This document shows positions 12,601-25,500 of a DNA stretch of 64,000 bases, piece after piece. Under the pieces are notes generated by a model, which did not search any database, was not told where the DNA came from, and saw only the letters and a list, made by a program, of their open reading frames with translations. The stretch lies in NCBI GenBank assembly GCA_964017185.1, contig OZ024876.1, forward strand, positions 32,215,778 through 32,279,777, given 5' to 3'. The DNA comes from Rugalucina vietnamica (taxonomy: Eukaryota > Mollusca > Bivalvia > Lucinida > Lucinidae). The first letter of the stretch is position 1, and the number at the start of each line of letters is the position of its first letter. A program made the position numbers and the translations under genes.

Positions 12601-15600
12601 TCAAAATCATAGGCCTTCTGGTTCTGAAGAAGAAGATTTTGAAAATTTTTTGCTATTTATAGTTATGGCGGCCATCTTGGTCATGTGACCTTGACCATTT
12701 ATATAAACTTTCATTTCCTCTTCCTAAGGATGTTCCACATAAAGTTTGGCTTTGATTGGCCAAGCAGTTTTTGAGAAAAGCTGTTTGAATATTATGGTCA
12801 TCTTCATGTATATAGCTCCGGGGCAGGGGCAGACAACCCCTGGGCCTAAAATATTTTCATAAGCATAAATCTTCTGTTCTTTTGCTAATTCCTAGCAAGT
12901 TTTCTGCCATAACATGACATTTTCCTATTTTTTCCCATTCAAATGTATGGGCAACCTAAGCTGACCTTGCCTTCAAATAGGTCAAGGTCATCCCAGGGTC
13001 ATGATTTATAAAACTTTGTAGAGCTCCATTCCCAGATGCTTCATACCAAGTTTCAAAATCATAGGCCTTATGGTTCTGAAGAAGAAGGTTTTTAAATGTT
13101 TTTGCTATTTATAGCCATGGCGGCCATCTTGGTCATGTGACCTTGACCATTTATATAAACTTTCATTCCCCCTTCCCAAGGATGCTCCACATGAAGTTTG
13201 GCTTCGATTGGCCTAGCAGTTTCAGAGAAGAAGATGTTTGAATATTATGGTCATATACATGTATATAGCCCTGGGGCAGGGGCAGACAACCCCCTGGGCC
13301 CAAAATATTTTCTTAAACATAAATCTTCTGTCCATTTGCTCATTTCTAGCAAGTTTTCTGCCATATATTTAATTACATTTTCCTTTTTTTCCCATTCCAA
13401 TGCATGGGAGACCTAAGTTGACCCTGCCGTAAAATAGGTCAAGGTCATCACAGGGTCATGATTTATATAAACTTTGTAGAGCTCCATTCCCAGATGCTTC
13501 ACACCAAGTTTCAAAATCATAGGCCTTCTGGTTCTGAAGAAGAAGGTTTTTAAATGTTTTTGCTATTTATAGCCATGGCGGCCATCTTGGTCATGTGACC
13601 TTGACCATTAAAAAACTTTCATTCCCCCTTCCCAAGGATGCTCCACATGAAGTTTGGCTTCGATTGGCCTAGCAGTTTCAGAGAAGAAGATGTTTGAATA
13701 TTATGGTCATATACATGTATATAGCCCTGGGGCAGGGGCAGACAACCCCCCAGGGGCTAAAATTTTCCATTAACATTAATCTTCTGTCCATTTGCCTATT
13801 CCCAGTAAGTTTTACCCATTAAATAGCAATTAACCATTTTTTCCCATTCAAATGCATTGGCGACCTAAGTTGACCTTGCCGTAAAATAGGTCAAGGTCAT
13901 CATAGGGTCATGATTTATATAAATTATGATGAGCCCGTGTCCCCGATGCTACATACCAAGTTTCATGGAAATCAGCCCACTGGTTCTGGAGAAGAAGATT
14001 TTTAAAGGTTTTTGCTATTTATAGCCATGGCGGCCATCTTGGTCATGTGACCTGAACCATTTATATAAACTTTCGTTCCCCCTTCCTAAGGATGCTCCAC
14101 ATGAAGTTTGGCTTTGATTGGCCAAGTGCTTTCAGAGGAGAAGATCTTTGAAATTGTGGACGACGGACGGACGGACGCCGAAGGACGACGGACGGACGCC
14201 GGAGCATGGGTATACTATAAGCTCACCTGTGAGCCTTCGGCTCAGGTGAGCTAAAAACTGACAATAGATTCTTAGTCCACCCACTTATAGGTGATATAGT
14301 ATGAGATTTTTACATAAAACCCTCTTCTTTTACATGGTTGGACTATTTGCTACTTGTTTGTAAAAAATAATAACCTAAACTATGAGTTTTCTGCCAATAA
14401 GTATACTAGAGGAGGAGTTCACAGTATTTACCTACCTAGTTCCTAGGCTGACAGCCTAGGCGGAGTTGACCTAACTATAGGCGAAGAACACAGATGGCGT
14501 CTCTGTCTCAGCACCAATAGCCCCTGAGTTAACCTACCTAGTACCTAGGCTGACAGCCTTGGCGGAGTGGACCCAGCTGTAGCTGAAGAGCACAGATGGC
14601 TTCTGTCTCAGCACCAATAGCCCATGAATTTACCTACCTACTTCCTTGACTGACTGCCTTGACTGAGTTGACCCAGCTGTAGCTGAAGAACACCGATGGT
14701 GTCTCTGTCTCAGCACCAATAGCCCCTGAGTCTACTTATCTAGTTCTTAGACTGACAGCCTTGACAGAGTTGACCCAGCAGTAGCTGAAGAATACAGATG
14801 GCATCTGTCTCAGCACCAATAGCCCCTGAGTTTACCTACCTAGTTCCTAGACTGACAGCCTTGACGGAGTTGACCCAGCAGTAGCTGATGAACACCGATG
14901 GTGTCTCTGTCTCAGCACCAATAGCCCCTGAGTTTACCTACCTAGTTCCTAGGCTGACAGCCTTGGCGGAGTTTGACCCTCCTGTAGCTGAAGAGCACAG
15001 ATGGCGTCTGTCTCAGCACCAGTAGCCCTTGACTTTACCTACCTAGTTCCTAGGCTGACAGCCTTGACTGAGTTGACCCAGCTGTAGCTGAAGAACACAG
15101 ATGGTGTCTCTGTCTCAGCACCAATAGACCGTGAGTTTATCTACCTAGTTCCTAGGCTGACAGCCTTGGCAGAGTTGACCCAGCTGTAGCTGAAGAACAC
15201 AGATGGTGTCTCTGTCTCAGCACCAATAGCCTGTGAGTTTACCTACCTAGTTCCTAGACTGACAGCCTTGGCGGAGTTGACCCAGCTGTAGCTGAAGAAC
15301 ACAGATGGCCTCTCTGTCGCAGCACCAATAGTCAGTGAGTTTACCTCCCTAATTCCTAGGCTGACAGCCTTGGCGGAGTTTGACCCTCCTGTAGCTGAAG
15401 AGCACAGATGGCATCTGTCTCAGCACCAATAGCCCCTGAGTTTACCTACCTAGTTCCTAGACTGACAGCCTTGACGGAGTTGACCCAGCAGTAGCTGATG
15501 AACACCGATGGTGTCTCTGTCTCAGCACCAATAGCCCCTGAGTTTACCTACCTAGTACCTAGGCTGACAGCCTTGGCGGAGTTGACCCAGCTATAGCTGA

Positions 15601-16484
15601 AGAACACAGATGGAGTCTCAGTCTCAGCACCAACAGATCTGTTTGTCTTCTCATTCAGAGATTTCAACAACTCATCAAACTTTGTCGAGTAGTTTGGCTT
15701 CTTGGCATTGGTCATATTCACAAATACCTGCAAAGTTGAAATTAATTTAACCCATATATGACAAATGGACTTGTCCATCATTATCATTTGGATGAATCTA
15801 CTTTGATTGTTAGGGGCATCAAGAGTGATTCTGAATTTTTATTCCATTTTTCAATGAAATTTCTCTGAGCAAACAGAATAGCCCCAGATGGGACGACACA
15901 TTCTGTGGCATCACATCTGGGGCCATTCCGTTTGCCTATGTCCCATAAAAGGGGCGCCAGGCTTAAATGAGTTAATTATAATAAAATCCTTTATATAGAA
16001 TGATTTCTTTTTTTTTCATCTTCAGAGTTAAACTAAAAAGATCTATCACACAGACTGATCTAGTTGTAAAGTATTATATTTGTTTAAATTTCAGTTTGTT
16101 TAAATCTGGAGTATAAACCTTCTAGCCATATTCTGTGGCTGCATAGGCCAGTTTAAGTCAGACCTGGTTGAAAATGACCGTTTTCTTGTGACACGGCTCA
16201 TTTTTAAATGGACATCCTGATGTTGCAGATGTTGTATCCACACAAGGGCTGTCTATCATGCTGCATAATGAGAAAACCAGTCTTCTGGGGTTCCGACCTG
16301 GTCCGACACAAAATGGCCTCTACAGTTTCAGATAAAGGCTAGAGGATTCAAATTCTGGATTTAAGTAGAAGAATGAGTATACTATCCATGTAGTGGAAAC
16401 AAAGGCGCTGATCAGCTGTGCAGTTACTGCACATTTGATCTGCGTCTTTGTTTTCCCACATACAAAATCTGGTTTTCTTGTGAT

Positions 16485-16522
<38 letters not shown>

Positions 16523-19500
16523 TGGAAAATTCATGTTCAAAACCCAAAAACTAGGAATTTATCCTGCTCATAAGTTGTTGGCATTTTAACATGATTTATG
16601 AGCTGGATAAATTCTAGTCTCAGCTGAGTTGAGCATGAAAAAAGTTTTATAACCTCGGGGCCAGGATAACATGTCCATGAAATGTATATCTCCTATTAAC
16701 CCATTTTTACATTAGTAAAACTAGGGTATACATTTTTTTAATCTTAATTTTGATCCAAAAAAAAGTTGTGAATACAAGTAAGAACTGTCTCATTGAAGCA
16801 GTTCTAATGTGTATCAACAATCTATGTTTTGAACAAGAATAAGAAATATTCAGATCTTTTTTAACTGAACCAAAAATCTTTGTATTGGATGGGCATGTTT
16901 TTGTAATGAGTTTTCTAGCTACATGACTCACCACATCTGATAGAAGGATTCCCAGTTTGCTCTGTTTCCACTCAAACCCCTCCCCCACCGCCACGACCAC
17001 CATCGGTTTACGCAGTGTCAGTCGAGCATACTTGAAGATGTTCGCACAATCTTCGTCTTTTGCATAGTCAGCTGATAGAAATGCAACAAATACTTGGGAG
17101 TCTAACAGGGCTCGCGCCATTTCATCCATTGTGCTGGACTTGGAGGTTTCTTGAAACCAACTGTAAACAAACACAACATTATATCATCATCGGTTCAGTA
17201 TTCCTAAAGTAAGAATGAGGCACAATAACTGACACGATTAAAATAAAAATACCATGACACCAGGTGGGAGAGAAAGTACAGAAAAATACAGCACAAACAA
17301 GAGGACCAATGGTCCTGTAGCTCATCTTACGAGATTCGCTCATTGGTGATGGCCTGGAGCCCTGCCTGTGTGGATCCAAGGGGCACAATTGGTAAAGAGG
17401 ATCACTATGCATCTAAGCCTATTGCAGATAATGCCACCCTCAGGGCATGGCCTGTATGGGCCCCAGGGGCACAGCTGGCAGGATTTATAAAGAAGAGTAC
17501 TATACATTGCTACACACAAAATCTTAAAGCTCTGAGCTTTGTGGGTTAGGAGAAGATTTTTTTCTAGGCGGAATAATTCATAAAATATTAATTAATGGAA
17601 AAGATACTGTCCAATCAATTAATTGATAAGGGGTGTTCTGGTATTAGTATAAGTAAGTCTATTTGGAAGCGGAAAAAAAGGCTCAATAAGGGGTGCTTGA
17701 AATTACCTAAAGCTAGTTCTTCTTAGGTTTGTTTGAAATTAATTAATTATAGCATGTTGATAAACCTGCTGTTTGCATGTAGACGTATTTGAATGATTTT
17801 TCTTTGTTCGTAGCAGTGTTCTTATTTATTTACTTATTCACTTGTTACTTTTACTTAGTTACTTGTTCTGTCCGTTTTCATAGTGTATCTGTTTTCCCTG
17901 TATGGGGCCTCTATTTTGCTCTTCACAGCCTAAAACAATGTCTGCCATTAATTTTTACTGAATCAATTAGAAATATATTTTTATTTGCTTTATTAGTTAC
18001 TGGATATCAGTTTTGTCATATCAGAGTGTAGAGAGAAGGATTAATGTGCTTAGTTTTAGTTTTAGAACAATAGTTCTTATTAATGAGATTTATTTTGCTA
18101 AATCTGGACTGTGACTGTGAAGCTGACCTACTTTTCATCTGAGGAATTTCCAATACAGTAGCCAGTAGGTAAAGTCATTTGCATGGTTTGTCAGTTGTAT
18201 AATATATTGCTATATTTGTTATTAAGTGTTTCTTTGTTTACCATTGCTGCTTAATCTGAATCTGATTAGTTTACTGGTGACACGCCAAATGAAAATATTT
18301 CACACCAGGGTTTAGTTTTCCGGTAGGTACCGTAGATTATCAAATCCACCATTTTCTAGATTCTAAGATGGATGTAAACCTTCCGTAAAAAAAGAAAAGA
18401 TTAAAGAAATGTGAGTTTAAAACTGTATCCCTCTTTCTATTTATAAATGATTGTCAACGCAGTGAACTATTGAATATTTGGAAATAAAATTGTGGGGTAT
18501 TTCATGATTTTTAGGTCACCAGGTGACTATTTCTTGCAAAGTATTTTGTTTATATACAAGTATAAGCTTTTCAAAAAAAGCTTGTGGTCATCAGAATCAA
18601 TAGTTTACTAGCGAAACGTTAAATTGACAATACCACACCAGTGGGACGGGGTTTGACCGGTGGGGATTAGCCCCGAGCTCTCACCATGCTCACAAGAAAA
18701 GTAAATTTGGACACTGACACAAATGTAACGAATGGCCGATCCGAGCCACAGAAACCCCGTCGGTGGAAAAGCATGCTCATCCACCAAGGGTGGTTTACTG
18801 CGCTATATACCTAACACTTACTCTAATCACAAAGTTTCGAGTTTCTAATTTGCATATTACTACCCGCTAATATGCCGCTAATACGTTGCACCAACGTATT
18901 CTACAAGGGAGACTATCCCGTTACATTACTTCCCCCTCCGAGAAGACTCGCCCCGAGTCTTGGCCTGGGGACTACATGGGTAAGGCAACTCCGTTCTGGC
19001 AGTTGTCATCATCCCACCGCTGCCACCAAATGTAACGAACAGCCGAGACAAGCCACAGCAAACCCCGTCGGTGGAAAAGCATGCTCATCCACCAAGGGTG
19101 GTTTACTGCGCTATATACCTAACACTTACTCTAATCACAAAGTTTCGAGTTTCTAATTTGCATATTACTACCCACTAATATGCCGCTAATACGTTGCACC
19201 AACGTATTCTAAAAGGGAGACTATCCCGTTACACAATCATCTGCAGTGATTTTTCTGGCATTCAGTTTGAGCGATTAAGTGGTGGTCCAAAAAAAAAAAA
19301 AATGGTACGGCGGATACCATGCTCGGCCAAATAAGTGGTTCGGCGCTCGCCGGACCTGCCGCATCGATGACAGCCTTGATTCCATTTTATTACCGTTGTC
19401 GTAAGATAAACACAGACTTTGTTTTAATTTTCTAAAGCTGTGTGAAAACGTCTATTGGAAAGATGGAACTGACTTGTATACACAGTCAGTGTGAAACGCC

Positions 19501-22500
19501 CATTAAATGGGTATTTTTTTTTTTCATGTTTAGGCGTTTCACATATTGGCCATTAATCTATAACATAGGAACCATCAGTATCATATTTCACACCACTTAT
19601 TATAATTAAGTGCTTCATGATGCATAGCGTTTACTTTACAGAAATACTGATTCTGACAGATGGTTTCAGCGGGGGTTTCAGGGGAGCCTGGTGGTAGAGC
19701 ATCAGACCCAAATTGATGGGACCTGGGTTCAATACCCACTTGGATCTGGGTTCAATACCCACTTGGATCGCCTTGCTGTGTCCTTGAGCAAGACACAGTA
19801 ACTTCCCAGAGTACTGGTTAATACCCAGCAAGTGGTGGCACTATCCCAATTCTGAAAGGAATAAACTTTTGATAAAAGGGAACTGTATAACTGCTAAGGT
19901 TATACCTGAGCATAACATGATTCTCCTCTGCTGCCAAAGTCCTACAAGAACACCTTGAAGCAGCCTCTTCTTGTTAATGTTTATGTGTTTCACATAATAT
20001 TGGCCATTAATCCATCAGTATTATATTTCACAACACTTGTTATAATTAAATGCTTTGACATGATGCATAGCGTTTACTTAAAATTGTAGAAATACTGATT
20101 CTGACAGATGGTTTCAGGGAGCCTGGTGACCTGGTGGTAGAGCATCACACCCCAAATCGAAGGGTCCTGGGTTCAATACCCACTTGGATCTGGGTTCAAT
20201 ACCCACTTGGATCGCTTTGCTGTGTCCTTGAGCAAGACACAGTAACTCCCCAGAGTACTGGTTAATACCCAGGAAGTGGTGGCACTATCCCAACATAACT
20301 GAAAATTACACCCCCCCCCCCCCCACCCCCTATGTACATTTACTTATGAGCGGCTCAGCCACGTCACGAGAAAATCGGGGTTTTGTCTATGCGAAAACAT
20401 TTAAAACGCAGATCAGCTCTGCAGTAACTGCACAGCTGATAGCATTTTTTGTTTTCGCTACTGGAATAGTACAATTCCTTTTCTACCTGTAGCAAAACTT
20501 TCAAGCCTCTAGCCTGCTTCTGTGATTTTAAAGGCTGATTAGTGTCAGACCTGGTCGGAAACCCCAAAGACCGGTTTTCTCTTGATGCGGCTTATATGTA
20601 TTTTGTTTGCTGTGTCATGTTGTTGGTATTTTCTGGTGTGTAGGTTGTGCTAGAACAGAGGGGTATTATAAACAGAGTGTGAGGGAAAAGGCGCAATATC
20701 TTCAGGGTGCTTATTACCAACAGCTAGCCGCAGAGAAAGCCAAATAATTGGTAGGTTTAGAAGTTATTGTATATTATGCTTTCAAATTGAATGTTTTAAA
20801 TTTTCTGTTTCTCGGGGAGTGTGGTTGCATAATGATAGAATGTTGTGTTGGACTCAGGGATTTAAGTTCAAACTTAATACATAGGAGTAACATAGCTTTT
20901 GATTTTGACTCCCAACTTACTGTAAAGCCCCATAGAAAGTACAAATCAGCCACATTATATCGCTGTCTTTGGGGTCCATAGTCACAGACAGTGTTATAAG
21001 TGAAAGCATGTTCAAATGTTACAATAGACATTGTTATACTGACATCTTATATTGAAAACCACTATAGGATTATATTTGATCATATGAACTGAAATGACTC
21101 GAAACAGTGTTATGCAGTTGTTGCTATAACCAAAGTGCAGTTGTGGTTATACATTCAGAAAAAAAGAGTCATATTTTTTTATTTTTTTTTTTTTAATTCA
21201 GTTTTACTTCCCTTTCAAAATTGCTTAAGCTCATATGTGACGGGCCAATCGGTAGGTGGGGCGAAAACAGGAGAACCCTGAGAAAAACCACCTGACACCC
21301 CCGCAAGCAGAACGTGGCTTGTCTCATACGTGGCTAGAGCGGGGCTCTAACCCACACCAGACACAGCGGTGAGATGATCGAGTGATTAAGAAACAGCACT
21401 CTTATCCGCTTGGCGCTTTATAATGAGGTTTACCTGTGGAGCAAAAAAACAACATTTAATAACAGGCCTTAGTTTTAGTCAAAGGCCTTATGTGAAATCC
21501 TAGTGAGAAGCCTCTGAGTTATGATGTGTGGCACATTGTAGAGAACTGGTTACATGTAAGTACCCAAGAAACCACGGCTCTGGGCTCTGTCCCAGCAGTT
21601 AATATGAGTTAAACATGCTTGGATGTTTAACAGTAGGCCGAACACAAACAAACTTTGAAGACTTCGGTCAACCAGGGCATCTACCCAGTCTGGTCTAAAC
21701 TATGCTGTTTGAGTATGGGCATTACTTTCATCATGTTGGCATTAAAAACTTACAGATTGTCAGAATCTCTTTAAATTGTTTCCAGCTTAATCCATCACGA
21801 CAATGCAATAACAATGATTTATTTAATTAAAGCATGATCTCTATTTCAGGAGGGTGGTGCCTCCAAAACAGCGCAGCAACAGTCCAAACAGGCATCTTGT
21901 GTGGCTCGGCATGACAACCCTCGTTTACAGACTACATACTTATTATGCAGATCTCCATCTCAGAGAATTACTCAGGTTTAACCAGCTCAAGGTAAGAAAT
22001 GAGCCATCATGGGAGAAAACTGGCCCTGAGGTTAAAAAACTTTTTCATGCTCAGCTCAGCTGAGAATAAAATTTATCATGCTCATAAATATAAAAATACT
22101 ATTAAGGAAATGTTTATGGGCAGGATAAATTACTAATTGTTGAGTACTGATCCTAAATTTTCCACTAATTTCTACTATTTCAACATTTATGAGTAGTTGA
22201 AATTTCATGCTTAGCTGATCTTGAAAAAGTTTTATAACCATAGAGCCTGGTCTTCAGTGTTCTTGACAAGGCCCTGAGTTTATAAAACTTTTAATTGTGC
22301 TCAACTCAGCTGAGACTAAAATTTATACAGTTCTTAGATATTACTGTTAGCAGTTTAGCATTTATGACATTTATACGCAAGATAAATTCTAGTTTTTTGT
22401 TTTGTTTTTTTTTTTTTTCAGCATAAAGCAGAAGATACCAACTGCTTTGGCTACTCTTTTAACTTAGGAGCTGCTCAAATTTCAGGATCAGCTGTATTGA

Positions 22501-25500
22501 GCATGAAAAAGTTTTTTAACCCTGTGGCCTGGTCCTACACAAACCTGTCTACAGTCAAAGAGAAAGCCAACAGCTTGAAATTTCAGATATAACTAAATAA
22601 GAAAAAGGGAATATAATATCATTCCTTGAAGCTAAAACAAAGGTGGCGATCAGCTTTGCAGTTACTGTACAGCTGATCGGCTTCTTTGTTTTAGCATATT
22701 ATGTGAAATTCTAGGTTTCTATTGACACAGCTGAAATAGATGTAAATGAAAATAATGTAAAAATGTCTTTTTTGATGGTTTTGGTTTGGAAATAATTTGT
22801 TCCGTTTTTGTGAAAAACAACAACAACAACAACCAAAAAACGACTAATTTATCAATACCAGTAGAAAATCTAGATATTTGGAAATCAAGGGCCCTAAATG
22901 CACTTCATTGTCAATTTCATCATAGCAGAAAAGAAATATCAAGGTCAACTTCCCACATAAGAACAGTCTATACTGAATCTGCACTGCTTTTGAATTTTTT
23001 TAAAACCTAGTCGTAGCTTTTGTTGCATGTAATCATAAACTGGCATTAAATAAATTTGGACTTTGACTATGCTTATTTTAAATTCAACTTTTCAGTTCCC
23101 TACAAAAGCTCTGGAGTTTGCTAAGAGTGGTACTTTTTGCCCTGGAGCCAATAGCATGGGACGGAAATAATGGGACGTGAAGACAGGATATATTCTGACA
23201 TGTGGAGAAAAAAAAAAGACATTTTTCTTGCTTTTTCACATTAAAATAATTCTGGTTTCAAAGCCTAGCTGTATACATGTATTTCAGAGCTGAACTGTAT
23301 GTGTCGTGAATTATCTTTGAATACACATTAGCAGCATTAAGCTCAACATCCCAAAAACATGGGAGACTCATTTTACAGCCCCTTTCACTCGAGTTTGCCA
23401 TTAGAGCATTTAGGTCAGTTAAGTTTGTGTGTAAATCAGGTAACTTTTTTATTCTTATTTTGTCTATTTAGAACTGAAATAGTGTCCCATGTGCTAGGTG
23501 TTCTTAAAATCTATTGAGCATTTTATCTTTATACCCCCAGCATACAAAGTATTAGGTATATAGGATATAGTATATAGTTTTTGCTCTTTCCGTCTGTCTG
23601 TCTGCCTGTCTGTCTGTAAACTTGCTTTGTGTCAAAGATTTCTAAGGAAATAGTTAACCTAGAATTTTAAAATTTGATACAAAGCTTGTATATGTCAAAA
23701 TGTATTGTGTAATAGAGAATCAACAATCTCCTGCTTATCATTCCCTATATTTATACATTTTTCTTTCTATCCAAGAATTTTTTTTCTGTCAAAGATTTCT
23801 CTGAAACTATTTTACCTAGAAGTTTGAAATTAGGTACAAACCTGGCATACAAAGTATTTTGGGTATATATAGTTTTTGCCTTTTCCGTTTGTCTGTCTGT
23901 ATGTCTGTCAGTTAACTTTTTTGTGTCAAAGATTATTCAGGAACCACTTAACCTAGAATTTTAAAATTGATACAAAGCTTGGTATGTCAGGTTGTATTGT
24001 GCATTTGAGAATCAAGAATCTCCGGCTCATCATTCCCTTTATTTATCCATTTTTCTTTTTATCCAAGAAATTTTTCTGTCAAAAATTATTCGGGAACTAC
24101 TTTACCTAGAAGTCTGAAATTAGGTATCACTTTGGGTACCACAAGTTGTACTGTGTATTTGAGAGTCAGCTGTCTGCAGCTTTTCAGTCCCTTTGTTTAT
24201 CCATTTTTCTTTCCACCCAATTAATTTTCCATCATCTATGCCCAGTCTGTATAAGAGTTAGAGACTTCATATTTCATATGCATGTTCAGAATGATCAAAT
24301 CTATTACTGAAAACAAGATTAAGATGCTGTGGTTTACTTTTGTCTTCTTTTTGCACTATGTTTCTTTTTCAATCACGTAAAATTTTCTGTGAACAAAGTC
24401 TCAGCAACTTCTTTACCTAGACAGTTGAAATTAGGTACAAACATTGAGTAAAAGTTTTATTGTGTGTTTGAGAATCAGCTGTCTCCAGCTTATCTTTTCC
24501 TTTATTTATCCATTTTTCTTTCTATCCAATAAATTTTCATCATATCAGCTCAAGTCTAAGAGTTGGAGACTTCAAAATTCATATGCATGTTCAGAAGGAC
24601 CAAATCTATTACTGAATACACAATCAATATGCCGTGGGCTATTTTTGTTTTCTTTTTTAGTTTGTTTTCTTTCCATCTGTCACTCCTGACTAGATGTATA
24701 CCTTTTGTTGCAATCTGCTTTTTTCTCTCAAAGTGGTATGACCTCTGATGGCTACCGCTGGGGTATGTGAGCTTTCATTTTGCTATATTTAGGTAATGAT
24801 GTCACCTCTTCTGATAAAATTATTGTAATTGTTTGGTTAAAGCACATTTCCATTTAAAGATTCTTTGCACAACATATACAATGCATATTAATGCATATTA
24901 AAAACACACATTTGAAATAAGATAGGGACAAATGCAGAATTTTAGAAGTCAAGTAGCAGTATCTACATGGCCAAAATTCCACATATTACCATAAAATTTT
25001 CACTTGAGTTTGCTGTTTTGAAGGTCATTTAGTTTGAAACTCACTCAAATCAGCAGATCGATCAATCTAGATGTCTTTGTGGACAAAATGAGAAGAAACT
25101 TAAATCTTCAGAATGCATGGTCTTCTTGCATAATGCAAATGGTCAAATGGCAAACTTGAGTGAAAGGGGTTGTATTCTTGATAGATGCAACAAATCATGA
25201 TGATAAGAGTTGTGTCAAGTGAAATGCAGCCTTTTTTTGAATTTGTATTGTTTTATTTAGAAAAAAATTCATCTTCAGTATGTAACTTAATATGCATTTT
25301 TGTCTGTCAGTCCTCACAAAACCAGCAAAATTTCATTCTGGCTGACAAAATATTTTATTCTGTCAGACAAATGTCCCGCAAAAAATTCCCAAAATTATGA
25401 AGATAACATAGAAATAATGTCCTACAGAATTGGGTTTTGACCAGCAAAAACTTGCAGTCTGCTATACAACTGTCCTGCAGCTGAAAAAATATTTCGCGAA

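Larger units (their letters stand above)
20643..23200 (+). pseudogene. Decayed SETD1-like (H3K4 methyltransferase) gene fragment
   Basis: Three exon-like pieces lie in order. Piece A (20643-20747) reads CARTEGYYKQSVREKAQYLQ and ends in an in-frame stop. Piece B (21850-21991), between a TTTCAG and AAG|GTAAGA, reads SKQASCVARHDN in one frame and ELLRFNQLK in another, so it is frameshifted. Piece C (23096-23190), after TTTTCAG, reads ALEFAKSG and, after a deletion, LFALEPIA in a second frame. These match the pre-SET and SET start of SETD1 proteins as I know them (CARTEGYY, LLKFNQLK, FAKSGIHDWGLFALEPIA). Introns persist, so it is a duplicated rather than a processed pseudogene. No later SET exons are seen. 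Confidence 0.72.

Noticed and set aside
14431-15551. Eleven additional TIR-coding exons
   Set aside because: The copies start mid-exon, lack convincing acceptors, and have lengths that break the frame. Treated as a minisatellite unless transcripts show otherwise.
17789-18031. 80-codon hydrophobic plus-strand ORF
   Set aside because: Low-complexity T-rich codons, no upstream exon signal, no motif. Likely chance.
18872-19156. 94-codon ORF in the LTR element
   Set aside because: It spans LTR and spacer without any retroviral motif and is on the strand opposite to the primer and polypurine signals.
20643-20747. Live SETD1 exon
   Set aside because: In-frame stop, missing or damaged donor, and frameshifts in the following pieces indicate a pseudogene.
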